The notes under the pieces: generated by a model | The model's database searches: none | Told to the model about the DNA's origin: nothing | Seen by the model: only the letters and a program-made list of their open reading frames with translations | Program-made: the position numbers and the translations under genes | In this document: positions 17,406-27,874 of the stretch, in pieces | Layout of the letters: each line of letters begins with the position of its first letter | How positions within the stretch are numbered: the first letter of the stretch is position 1 | Assembly (NCBI GenBank): GCA_964563495.1 | Contig: CAZLYK010000068.1 | Coordinates: 1 to 27,874, forward strand | Direction: 5' to 3' | Origin: CAZLYK01 sp964563495 | GTDB lineage: Bacteria; Acidobacteriota; Blastocatellia; RBC074 | DNA length: 27,874 nt

Positions 17406-18983
17406 TTATTGTCGCTTGGCCTGCTCGGTATCGTCGATGACGACCTCGACGCGCCGGTTCATCTGTCGTCCGGCCGCTGTCTCGTTGGTGGCAATCGGTT
17501 TGGTCTTGCCGAATCCGCGAACAGCCTTAATCCGGTCCGGCTTAACCCCGGCGCCGGAGAGATAATCGCGGACCGATTCAGCCCGGCTGATCGAGAGCCG
17601 GTTATTTAATTCATCGGAGCCGACGCTGTCGGTATGCCCCTCGATCTCCAGACTCAGATCGCCCGGATATGCGACCAGGATGCCGGCGAGTTTGCTCAGC
17701 TTTTCGCGGGCGGCCGGCTTGAGCGTGGCTTTTCCGGTATCGAAGAGGACATCGCCGATATTGACGATGAAGCCGCGTGTCTCGCGCTTGGTTTCGAGGA
17801 TTTCAGAGAGCGAGACGTAGAGTTTTTGGAGGGCGGCATCGCGCTCGCGCTTGGCTGATTCGGCCTGCTCTTTCGCCCGCTCAGCCTGTTCCCTGGCGCG
17901 TTCAGCCTGCGCCTTGGCCTTCTCGGCGTCCAGACGCTCGGCCTCGGCCCTGGCTTTGGCCGCATCGGCTTCGCGCCCGGCCAGTTCACGACGCCGGCGC
18001 TCTTCTTCCGCGGACCGCTCGGCCCGCTCGGCTTCGGCCTTGGCGCGCTCGGCTTCCGCTTTCGCCCGTTCGGCTTCCAGCTTTGTCCGCTCGGCATCGG
18101 CCCTCGCCCGCTCAGCCTGAGCCCGGGCCTCCTCGAGGCTGCGTAACCGGGCTTGCCGCTCGTTATCTATCCGCGCCTGATATTCGCGCAGCGTGGCCTG
18201 TTCACGAGCCACCTGCCCCAAACGCATGACATCCCGGGCCAGACCGCTGTAGGCTACGTCTTTCTTCAGATTGCGCGGCCAGAGCTGTTCGAGCGAGACG
18301 AGCTTGGTCTGCGCATCCTGCCATTCCTGCGGGGCAAACTCCTTGGCGCCGGCCCGGCGGGCGATGTCGAGCGACCTGCGCGCGCCCAAGACCAGCCGTG
18401 GAGTCGTGTAATCGGGCTTCAAAATTGCCGCCTCGGATTCGGATACTTCGTAGAGATTGCCCCTATCGGAACGATACTCCGCCGGAACCGTCTGCACCCC
18501 GGCAGTCACGTCTTTTGGCAGCGTCGTCTCGGCAACGATCTTTTGCGAAGGCATCTTGACCTCGCTGTGAGGCTCGGCCGAGATGATCACGCCGAATGTC
18601 TGGGCTGAGGTCCGCGATTGTATCTCCGCACTGTACCCGTATGGCAGCTCGAACAGGTTGTCCGCCTGGCCTTCCGGGGTAATCGCCCAAACAATGAAGG
18701 TCGTATAGTACGGCCCGTAAGATTGCGGCTGATCCAGGTTTTCGACCCTCACCTTGATGCGCGCATCATTCTTCTTATATTCGACTTCGACCTGACCTTT
18801 GACCCGCGGCGCCATCGGGGTTCCGGTCAGGTTGACACGAGTTTTCTTGTTTTCGATGTATCTCACCGCCAGTGTTGTCTTGGCGATAACCCCTTCATTA
18901 TTCTCTTTGGACTGAGCCAGTCCGGCCGGCGCAGACAGGAACAGGAACAGCGCGCTCAGCCCCAATAATCCAGCCCTCTTCAT
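17406..18983 (-). CDS. exported OmpA-family protein with long Ala/Glu/Arg coiled coil
   Basis: A predicted periplasmic or outer-membrane-linked protein of 525 residues. The ATG at 18983 is chosen because AAGGAGAG lies 6 nt upstream and a signal peptide follows at once (MKRAGLLGLSALFLFLSAPAGLAQ). A 34-codon upstream extension in frame is rejected. Residues to about 230 form an unassigned domain, and then a long coiled coil made of AERAKAEAERA-type repeats runs to about 380. The C-terminal OmpA domain binds peptidoglycan in this family: VLFDTGKATLKPAA, IEGHTDSVGSDELNNRLSISRAESVRDYL and VRGFGKTKPIATN. It probably ties the outer membrane or an envelope complex to the cell wall, with the coil as a spacer. 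The gene is divergent from the methyltransferase and heads the minus-strand block. The coil region is repetitive at the DNA level and could vary in length between strains. Confidence 0.88.
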   Translation of the reverse strand: MKRAGLLGLSALFLFLSAPAGLAQSKENNEGVIAKTTLAVRYIENKKTRVNLTGTPMAPRVKGQVEVEYKKNDARIKVRVENLDQPQSYGPYYTTFIVWAITPEGQADNLFELPYGYSAEIQSRTSAQTFGVIISAEPHSEVKMPSQKIVAETTLPKDVTAGVQTVPAEYRSDRGNLYEVSESEAAILKPDYTTPRLVLGARRSLDIARRAGAKEFAPQEWQDAQTKLVSLEQLWPRNLKKDVAYSGLARDVMRLGQVAREQATLREYQARIDNERQARLRSLEEARAQAERARADAERTKLEAERAKAEAERAKAEAERAERSAEEERRRRELAGREADAAKARAEAERLDAEKAKAQAERAREQAERAKEQAESAKRERDAALQKLYVSLSEILETKRETRGFIVNIGDVLFDTGKATLKPAAREKLSKLAGILVAYPGDLSLEIEGHTDSVGSDELNNRLSISRAESVRDYLSGAGVKPDRIKAVRGFGKTKPIATNETAAGRQMNRRVEVVIDDTEQAKRQ

Positions 18984-18989
18984 AATCGA

Positions 18990-18997
18990 CTCTCCTT
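18990..18997 (-). promoter_or_regulatory. strong ribosome binding site fixing the OmpA-like start
   Basis: Minus-strand AAGGAGAG sits 6 nt before the ATG at 18983, which begins a signal peptide. This decides the start against the longer open frame to 19085. Confidence 0.8.
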
Positions 18998-19186
18998 TTG
19001 GATCGATGACCGATTGACCGACCTCGTGATCAGGCTGGAAAATAGACCGCGAAAAAAGCCGGACGATCGCATTCTCCATGTCCAATCGGCCATCGGGATC
19101 GGTGATTGATTCGGAACTTCAGGGGGAATAAACTGGAAGTATGTCACAGCCTGGGGGCTGAAATCAAAAGCCGTGAAGCAGTCACT

Positions 19187-19925
19187 ATGACCATGCAAAA
19201 AGAATCGATTATCGACCAATTCACCCGACAGGCTGCCCATTATCTGGATCTGCCCGGCCACAACCATGAGGAGTCTTTACGGCTCTTGATGGATATGGGG
19301 GGTGTTTCAGACGAGGATCTGGTTCTGGATGTAGCCTGTGGTTCGGGAATAGTCGCCTGTGCGTTTGCGGCGATGGCAAAAGAGGTGACCGGGATAGACC
19401 TCACGCCGGCCATGCTGGAACAGGCAAAGATCCTGGCGCAGCAGCGCGGCCTGACTAATTTGACCTGGCGGCAAGGCGACATCGAATCGCTCCCGTTTCC
19501 CGACGACAGTTTCTCTATCGTCATGAGTCGTTATGCTTTTCACCATTTTCCGCGGCCGGATAAAGCCATGTCCGAGATGGTGCGGGTATGCCGTCGTGGC
19601 GGAAGGATCTTAATCGCCGACGCCGCCCCTCCGCCTGAAAAAGTCGACGCTTACAACCACTTTGAAAAATTGCTCGATCCATCGCACAGCCGTGCACTGA
19701 CACTGGATGAGTTTTGGAACCTGGTGAGTGATTCCGGACTTCAAAATGTGCGCCTCGCCTTGTACAAAATGGAAGAAGAATTGGAGCGGCATCTCGCCGC
19801 CTCCTACCCAAATCCCGGTGATGACGAGAAGATTCGAGAGCTCTTGCGAGCAGATCTGGGCGTCGACCGACTCGGCGTAGGCGCGGAATTACGCGGTGAC
19901 GCGATTCATTTTGCCTACCCGATCG
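19187..19925 (+). CDS. class I SAM-dependent methyltransferase, 3' end lost in the gap
   Basis: A Methyltransf_11/UbiE-like enzyme of about 246 visible residues. Motif I is VLDVACGSGIVACAFA, followed by the acidic end of strand 2 (GIDLTPAML), GDIESLPFPDDSFSIVMSRYAFHH and a VCRRGGRILIADAAPP strand. These bind S-adenosylmethionine and place the substrate; the substrate is unknown. I prefer the start MTMQKESIIDQFTRQAAHY at 19187 (ATG at 19193 also possible) over the longer frame from 19106. The chain runs into the N run at 19926 without a stop, so the C-terminus is not known. Joining it to the frame beyond the gap would be unjustified. Confidence 0.85.
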
Positions 19926-20025
19926 NNNNNNNNNNNNNNNNNNNNNNNNNNNNNNNNNNNNNNNNNNNNNNNNNNNNNNNNNNNNNNNNNNNNNNNNNNN
20001 NNNNNNNNNNNNNNNNNNNNNNNNN
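19926..20025. other. assembly gap (100 N)
   Basis: Exactly 100 N, the usual placeholder for a gap of unknown size. The methyltransferase before it and the SET-domain protein after it are both truncated. More genes may be missing here. Confidence 0.99.
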
Positions 20026-20355
20026 GTTTTCCAGATCCGTCAAACCGAGGGAGCCAAGGGTTTCGGGCTCTTCGCTCTGCGGGGGTTTAAGCTGGGTGAG
20101 GCGCTCTTTCAATTCGACTACTGGAGTGAGGAGGTCATGCCGATCCATGCCACCAATCATTCCTGCGACCCGAATGCGGCCTTCGATGCGGAAGGGATGC
20201 TCGTCGCCCTGCGTGATATCGCGCCAAATGAGGAGATCACCTTCGACTATCTGAAACACCCGACCCCCGCCTCGCCGTGGAATTTCGCCTGCCGGTGCGG
20301 ATCGAGCAACTGCGTTGGGTGGATCAGTGCAAGCCGTGTCGGGATTGAACCATGA
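20026..20355 (+). CDS. SET-domain protein, N-terminus lost in the gap
   Basis: The frame is open directly from the end of the N run and encodes about 109 residues. It begins IRQTEGAKGFGLFALRGFKLGE, a typical SET-domain entry, then has NHSCDPNAAF and IAPNEEITFDY, which form the pseudoknot and active-site tyrosine region. It ends with a post-SET-like CRCGSSNCVGWI cysteine cluster. SET domains transfer methyl groups from SAM to lysine side chains; bacterial members act on ribosomal or other proteins, and the target here is unknown. The start codon is in the gap. It ends 27 nt before the convergent DUF1186 gene. Confidence 0.85.
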   Translation, partial: VFQIRQTEGAKGFGLFALRGFKLGEALFQFDYWSEEVMPIHATNHSCDPNAAFDAEGMLVALRDIAPNEEITFDYLKHPTPASPWNFACRCGSSNCVGWISASRVGIEP

Positions 20356-20382
20356 GCTTTGTCTCAACCAGCCGGCCCCTGA

Positions 20383-21372
20383 TCAATCGGCCCCACAGCA
20401 TTTCTTGAACTTCATGCCCGATCCGCAAGGGCACGGATCGTTGCGACCGGTCTTTTCAGCGCGGACGAGTGCCCCGGATTGATCCTCAAGATCGCCTTCC
20501 GGAACCAAAAGTTCCGAACCCGGGTAGATCGGATCGATCGGGAGCGGGAACGGCGGCGGACCTCCCCACGCGAGATCATCGCGCATGGGCTGGTAGATAT
20601 CCTCGATCTCTTTACTGGCCCAACGTCTCTGGCGGGCGGTAATCGCTTCCGGATCATAGAAGGCAAAGAGATCTCGCTTCAGGCTGTAGAACGGATCGAG
20701 TAAGGGGTCGTTAAGACGACCGAGAAACTCCCCGAAATCTCCCACGACATCCCCATCGATCACGCCTCGTTGATAAGCTGCTTTAGCGATCTGAATCCCG
20801 CGCCGCCGGTCGAGCGCCGCCGGCCGGGTCAGGCTGAAAGAGAGAAAATCTACATCCTCTTCGCCAGGGTCAGAGTAGAGATTCGAAATAAAATCCAGAA
20901 CCGCGGCCTTGACTTCCGCGTGATCGAGCGCGATGCGGGTCAGGGCGCTTAAGGCGTGGTGCCTGGCGAAGCTGTAATCCGAGTTGTCGACGTAAGCGCC
21001 CCTGTGTTCGAGAATAAAGGATTTGAGCGGTTCGACCGCCGGCGGGCCGAACTGGGCCAGGATCTCGGTCCATTTATCACTGACCCACTCGTGATCGGCG
21101 AAATATGAATGCATGACCGAGGAAAGAACATCCGGCAGGACTTGCGGATCGCGCATGGCGCTGAGGATGACAACCGCGTGCAAAACGATCCAGTATCCTC
21201 CGTATTGGCCTTCGTACCAGTGATCCTCGTTTAAGATGATCTCTCGCAGACGCGGCGTGGCTTCCCGGCCACGGCTGACTACCTCACGGATATGATCCAG
21301 GGTGACTCGATCTTCTGCTTCAAAGAGCAAGTCGATCAATGAGTCCGTCGTCATCTGGGAATAGTTGAGCAT
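20383..21372 (-). CDS. DUF1186-like protein with C-terminal SEC-C zinc motif
   Basis: A protein of 329 residues. The long open frame reaches 21663, but I start at MLNYSQMTTDSLIDLLFEAED (21372), because the upstream part overlaps the divergent spoVR gene and looks random. The body is helical and resembles HEAT-like DUF1186 proteins (RLREIILNEDHWYEGQYGGYWIVLHAVVILSAM). The last residues GRNDPCPCGSGMKFKKCCG form the SEC-C motif, a small zinc-binding element also found at the end of SecA and in many stand-alone proteins. The function is unknown; the motif suggests binding to a protein or ribosome-associated partner. Confidence 0.85.
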   Translation of the reverse strand: MLNYSQMTTDSLIDLLFEAEDRVTLDHIREVVSRGREATPRLREIILNEDHWYEGQYGGYWIVLHAVVILSAMRDPQVLPDVLSSVMHSYFADHEWVSDKWTEILAQFGPPAVEPLKSFILEHRGAYVDNSDYSFARHHALSALTRIALDHAEVKAAVLDFISNLYSDPGEEDVDFLSFSLTRPAALDRRRGIQIAKAAYQRGVIDGDVVGDFGEFLGRLNDPLLDPFYSLKRDLFAFYDPEAITARQRRWASKEIEDIYQPMRDDLAWGGPPPFPLPIDPIYPGSELLVPEGDLEDQSGALVRAEKTGRNDPCPCGSGMKFKKCCGAD

Positions 21373-21465
21373 CCTCTCATCCTCAGCCTGAAAATAACCA
21401 CGGCGACGGATGATCGCACCATGACATGGAAAAGTCGAGTCTTCGCTCAGCTCCAAATGGTGTGG

Positions 21466-21471
21466 TATATT
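21466..21471 (+). promoter_or_regulatory. candidate -10 box for the spoVR-like gene
   Basis: TATATT lies 17-22 nt before the ATG at 21488, in the 115-bp space shared with the divergent DUF1186 gene. The -35 region (near 21442) matches poorly. If real, the leader would be very short. Confidence 0.3.
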
Positions 21472-21487
21472 GAGAAGAGAGGGAGTT

Positions 21488-22900
21488 ATGGATAAAGAAG
21501 TATGTGAACTGGAAAAAGCGCTGGAACAGATCTGGGAGATCGCGACCAACAAACTCGGTCTCGATCCCTTCCCGACCCGGTTTGAAATTGTTCCGTCATC
21601 GGTCATGTACGAGATCGGCTCGTACGCTTTGCCCGGCCGGTACTCGCACTGGACCTTCGGCAAGGCTTATCACAAGATGAAGACCATGTATGACTTCGGA
21701 CTGTCGAAGATCTACGAGGTTGTGATCAATGCCAACCCGGCCTACGCTTTTCTGCTCGAGAACAATTCACTGCTCCAGAATAAGCTGGTCATCGCCCACG
21801 TGCTCGGCCATGTCGATTTCTTCAAACACAACGTCTATTTTTCGCGGACCAATCGGCGGATGGTCGACGACGCGGCCACGCACTCACGGCGGATCAATGA
21901 ATACGAGTTCAACTATGGGCGCAAGGTGGTCGAGGAGTTTCTCGACGCCGTCCTTTCGATCGAAGAGCACATCGATCCCAACTTCTTTATCAAAAAACGC
22001 CGGGAAGCCAAGCCGGCCGGCGCGACGGAGTCGAAGCGCCCAGGCAGAGGCCGCTACGACGATCTGATCTCGGCCCAGGAATTGGAAATCGCCGCCAAAG
22101 CCGAAACCGCCGGCGCGACGGATCGCCGGTTCGAGCCGGAAAAGGATCTGGTCTGGTTCATCATGCAGAACTCGCCCATCCTCGAACCATGGCAGCGCGA
22201 TGTCATGAGCATGATCCACGACGAAATGCTCTATTTCGTCCCGCAGATGCAGACGAAGATCATCAATGAAGGATGGGCATCTCTCATCCACTCACGGATC
22301 ATGCGAGAGCTGGACCTGCCCGATCACGAGCATATCGAATTCGCCGAGCTCCACGCCGGCGTCGTCTCACCCCATCGCGGGCAGATCAATCCCTACTATC
22401 TCGGCTATAAGATCCTCGAAGATATAGAGCGCCGCTGGAATAATCCGACGCCGGAAGAACGTGAAAAGTTCGGCCGCAATCAAGGCGGCGGATGGGCCAA
22501 ACTGCTCGAAGTCAGAGAGATTGAAAACGACATCTCGCTGCTTCGCAACTATCTGACCGATGAGTTGTGCGAAGAGCTGGATCTCTTCGTCTATGAACTG
22601 GTCGACGAAGAAGACTGGACAGTGACCGAGAAGCGATGGGAGCGCGTCCGCGATCAACTGGTCGCGAACATGACCAACTTCGGCTTCCCCTACATCGAAG
22701 CCGTCGACAGCGATTACAACCGCAACCTCGAGCTTTATCTCCGCCATCGTTTTGAAGGCGCTGAGCTCGACCAGAAGTACGCGCGAAAAGTTCTCGAATA
22801 TGTTTACAGATTATGGGGCCGGACAGTCCATCTTGAGACCATTTCCGAGGAAGAGACCGTCGTCTGGCATTACGACGGTGAAGAGCACACCGAAAGCTGA
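21488..22900 (+). CDS. spoVR: SpoVR family protein
   Basis: A protein of 470 residues of the SpoVR/YcgB family. In sporulating Bacillus it takes part in cortex formation, but it occurs widely in non-sporulating bacteria with an unclear role, often in stress or stationary phase. The N-terminal part has GLDPFPTRFEIVP, the YDFGLSKIYEVVIN stretch and VIAHVLGHVDFFKHN (His104, His108), typical of the family. The middle has INEGWASLIHSRIMRELDL. The start ATG at 21488 has a strong GAGGGAG ribosome site and is preferred to the GTG-like frame start at 21470. The usual partners prkA and yeaH are not adjacent. Its TGA is 1 nt from the tip of repeat copy 6. Confidence 0.93.
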   Translation: MDKEVCELEKALEQIWEIATNKLGLDPFPTRFEIVPSSVMYEIGSYALPGRYSHWTFGKAYHKMKTMYDFGLSKIYEVVINANPAYAFLLENNSLLQNKLVIAHVLGHVDFFKHNVYFSRTNRRMVDDAATHSRRINEYEFNYGRKVVEEFLDAVLSIEEHIDPNFFIKKRREAKPAGATESKRPGRGRYDDLISAQELEIAAKAETAGATDRRFEPEKDLVWFIMQNSPILEPWQRDVMSMIHDEMLYFVPQMQTKIINEGWASLIHSRIMRELDLPDHEHIEFAELHAGVVSPHRGQINPYYLGYKILEDIERRWNNPTPEEREKFGRNQGGGWAKLLEVREIENDISLLRNYLTDELCEELDLFVYELVDEEDWTVTEKRWERVRDQLVANMTNFGFPYIEAVDSDYNRNLELYLRHRFEGAELDQKYARKVLEYVYRLWGRTVHLETISEEETVVWHYDGEEHTES

Positions 22901-22901
22901 A

Positions 22902-23011
22902 AAGAAATAGACAGGATTGACAGGATTTAAACCGGATTAAACAGGATGTTTTTCTGCCTTGTCTTTGATCCTGTTTAATCCGGTTTAAATCCTGTCAATC
23001 CTGTCTATTTC

Positions 23012-23013
<2 letters not shown>
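22902..23013. repeat. long palindromic repeat (copy 6) filling the spoVR-gyrB convergent space
   Basis: Perfect 46-bp arms (22902-22947 and 22968-23013) surround a 20-nt loop. Modules are AAGAAATAGACAGG, ATTGACAGGATT, TAAACCGGATT and AAACAGGAT. The left tip is 1 nt after the spoVR stop; the right tip overlaps the gyrB stop (23012-23014). It is the only sequence between the two genes, so it must hold any terminator for both. Confidence 0.95.
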
Positions 23014-26572
<3,559 letters not shown>

Positions 26573-26594
26573 ATTTTCTTGTCACCACTCCTCA

Positions 26595-26632
26595 GCAATT
26601 ACTCCCGAGCGCTTGCGCTCGGGAGTAATTGC
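26595..26632. terminator. strong hairpin between recF and gyrB
   Basis: GCAATTACTCCCGAGCG and its complement pair perfectly (17 bp) around CTTG. In the direction of recF/gyrB transcription there is no U run after it, so it is not a textbook intrinsic terminator. It ends about 22 nt before the gyrB ATG and could be an attenuator, a processing site or a binding site. It is unrelated in sequence to the GACAGGATT family. Confidence 0.55.
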
Positions 26633-26680
26633 AATCGTTTCAGGGCGTCACAACGCGACATTGCTCCTCAGGTTCAACCA

Positions 26681-27790
26681 TTAATGCTGCATGCTTCGCT
26701 CCTCAATCACCCGGCCCGCCTCAACCATGAATATGGCGGCGCGATGACTGTTACTCTCGGCGATGGAACGTTTGGAGGTCGAGACGATGGTTTGTGACTT
26801 GCCATCCAGGTAATCCAGCAGTATCCCAATCCGCGTGCGGTCCAGTTCGGCATCGAGGTCGTCTATCAGGAATATCGGGTACTCTTCAAAGGTTTGATAG
26901 TACACGCTCATTTGCGCCAGATCAAGAATGAGCAGCGCGCTGCGCTGCTGCCCCGAACTCCCGTATCGCGCTATCTCATAGCCATCAAAGGAGATCTCCA
27001 GATCATCCCGGTGCGGCCCGACGAGCGTATACCCGACCCCTATCTCATTCTTCAGCCTCAGTTTAAGCCGCTCACGCAGTAAATTAGCGTAATCTGATAA
27101 GTCGCCTTTATCTTCAAGAGAGGATTTATAACGAATTGAGATCTCTTCTGCCTGGAAGAGGTCGGGGTCGAGGTACGAACGCAGATTATCGACGTACCGG
27201 GTTCTGGCCGAAAAGATCTCAGTCCCCAGACTGACCAGCTGATCGTTCCAGGGTTCGATCAGGTCGTAATATTTGGTTTGATCCTCGGCTTCTGAGGCTT
27301 CGCGCAAAAGCGCGTTCTTCTGTTTGAGGACGCGGTTGTATTCATTGAGCGTGCCGAGGTAGGCCGGGAGGACGAAGAAGATCCCTCGATCTAGAAAGCG
27401 ACGGCGCGCTTCCGGGGCGCCGCGGACGATCTCCATCTCATCCGCCGTAAAGGCGATCGCATCAAGGTTGCCCAGATAGCGAGCGACGGGCTCGCGTTTT
27501 CCGTTGAGAAAGGTCTGTTTGGTTGAATCGGCGAGCTGGAGCTGCAAATCTTTGGTCAGATTTCCGCGGATGATGGTTCCGCGAATGATGGCTTCCTGGG
27601 CCTCAAAAGCGACGACCTCACGCGGACGTGCTGTCCGGAAGGATTTGGTAGTCGCGAGCAGGTAGATCGCTTCGAGCCAACTGCTCTTGCCCTGGGCGTT
27701 CGCTCCGTAAATCAGGTTGAGTCCGGGTGAGAAATCGATCGATCCGGTGAGGTTGCGAAAGTTGATAGCCTCAATGCGACGCAGTTGCAT
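26681..27790 (-). CDS. recF: DNA replication and repair protein RecF
   Basis: An SMC-like ATPase of 369 residues that helps load RecA at single-strand gaps with RecO and RecR. The N-terminal Walker A is GANAQGKSS (Lys35). The ABC signature lies in SSGQQRSALLILDLAQM, and Walker B/D-loop in YPIFLIDDLDAELDRTR. The N-terminus MQLRRIEAINFRNL is typical, so the ATG at 27790 is secure. It sits just upstream of gyrB on the same strand, the order seen near many bacterial origins; the next gene to the right would then be dnaN. Confidence 0.96.
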   Translation of the reverse strand: MQLRRIEAINFRNLTGSIDFSPGLNLIYGANAQGKSSWLEAIYLLATTKSFRTARPREVVAFEAQEAIIRGTIIRGNLTKDLQLQLADSTKQTFLNGKREPVARYLGNLDAIAFTADEMEIVRGAPEARRRFLDRGIFFVLPAYLGTLNEYNRVLKQKNALLREASEAEDQTKYYDLIEPWNDQLVSLGTEIFSARTRYVDNLRSYLDPDLFQAEEISIRYKSSLEDKGDLSDYANLLRERLKLRLKNEIGVGYTLVGPHRDDLEISFDGYEIARYGSSGQQRSALLILDLAQMSVYYQTFEEYPIFLIDDLDAELDRTRIGILLDYLDGKSQTIVSTSKRSIAESNSHRAAIFMVEAGRVIEERSMQH

Positions 27791-27833
27791 AGTCTCATTT
27801 TAACACGAAAGGCGGGTTGGGAGAGCGGGTTGG

Positions 27834-27874
27834 AATAGACAGGATTAACAGGATTTCTGCAGGATTTGACAGGA
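27834..27874 (+). repeat. palindromic repeat (copy 7), cut by the window end
   Basis: Starts AATAGACAGGATTAACAGG and continues with TGCAGGATT and TGACAGGA modules up to the last base. The second arm should lie beyond the window. By the pattern of the other copies, its far tip may abut the stop of the next minus-strand gene (perhaps dnaN). Confidence 0.85.

Noticed and set aside
18896..18945. GACAGGAACAGGAACAG in the OmpA-like signal peptide region as another repeat copy
   Set aside because: It lacks the AATAGAC tip and GGATT modules and encodes the hydrophobic LFLFLSAPAG stretch, so the likeness is chance.
19106..20254. One protein reading through the N run
   Set aside because: The frame after the gap does not match the SET-domain coding frame; the join is an artefact of translating N.
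21373..21663. N-terminal extension of the DUF1186-like gene
   Set aside because: It overlaps the start of the divergent spoVR gene, and the residues look like antisense translation.

Overview
The window looks like chromosomal DNA of a GC-rich bacterium, most likely a member of the Acidobacteriota. The best taxonomic hint is a secreted VWFA-domain protein of the type first described from Acidobacteria (65-1081). The housekeeping genes are clearly bacterial. The phylum is inference; nothing here proves it. A run of 100 N (19926-20025) shows that this is a scaffold and that sequence is missing there.

Layout. (1) 1-2195: a VWFA-domain protein flanked by half-copies of a dispersed repeat, then an overlapping UPF0175/PIN (DUF3368-like) pair that resembles a toxin-antitoxin module. 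(2) 2196-10566: a tight four-gene plus-strand operon. It encodes a UvrD/AddB-like superfamily 1 helicase, a PD-(D/E)XK nuclease that appears to be the second half of the helicase's own C-terminal nuclease domain, and the Mod and Res subunits of a type III restriction-modification system. This is the most likely defence system in the window. (3) 10681-18983: a minus-strand housekeeping block with an OmpA-like coiled-coil protein, mutS2, a small unknown gene, dnaG and rpoD. (4) 19187-22900: a class I methyltransferase cut by the gap, the end of a SET-domain protein, a DUF1186/SEC-C protein and a SpoVR-family protein. (5) 23012-27790: recF and gyrB on the minus strand. This order is typical of the dnaA-dnaN-recF-gyrB region, so oriC may lie just beyond the right edge. 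gyrB carries an in-frame intein of 334 residues with an HNH-like core, inserted in the catalytic Toprim motif.

Two features stand out. First, the helicase and nuclease are joined by an ATGA overlap just after a run of six G. The four cysteines expected for an AddB/Cas4-type iron-sulphur nuclease are divided between the two reading frames: one in the helicase ORF, then C-x2-C-x5-C in the nuclease ORF. Second, a family of long inverted repeats built from GACAGGATT-like modules, with tips AATAGAC...GTCTATT, occurs at least seven times including half copies. Each of the four complete copies sits 0-4 nt from the stop codon of a minus-strand gene. One is a perfect 84-bp palindrome, and another has perfect 46-bp arms and fills the space between two convergent genes.

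Working together: the island at 1.2-10.6 kb would pair DNA modification with a translocating endonuclease and a separate helicase-nuclease able to resect DNA ends, next to a possible addiction module. The rest is core replication, transcription and envelope machinery, punctuated by palindromes that may act as terminators or mRNA 3' ends.
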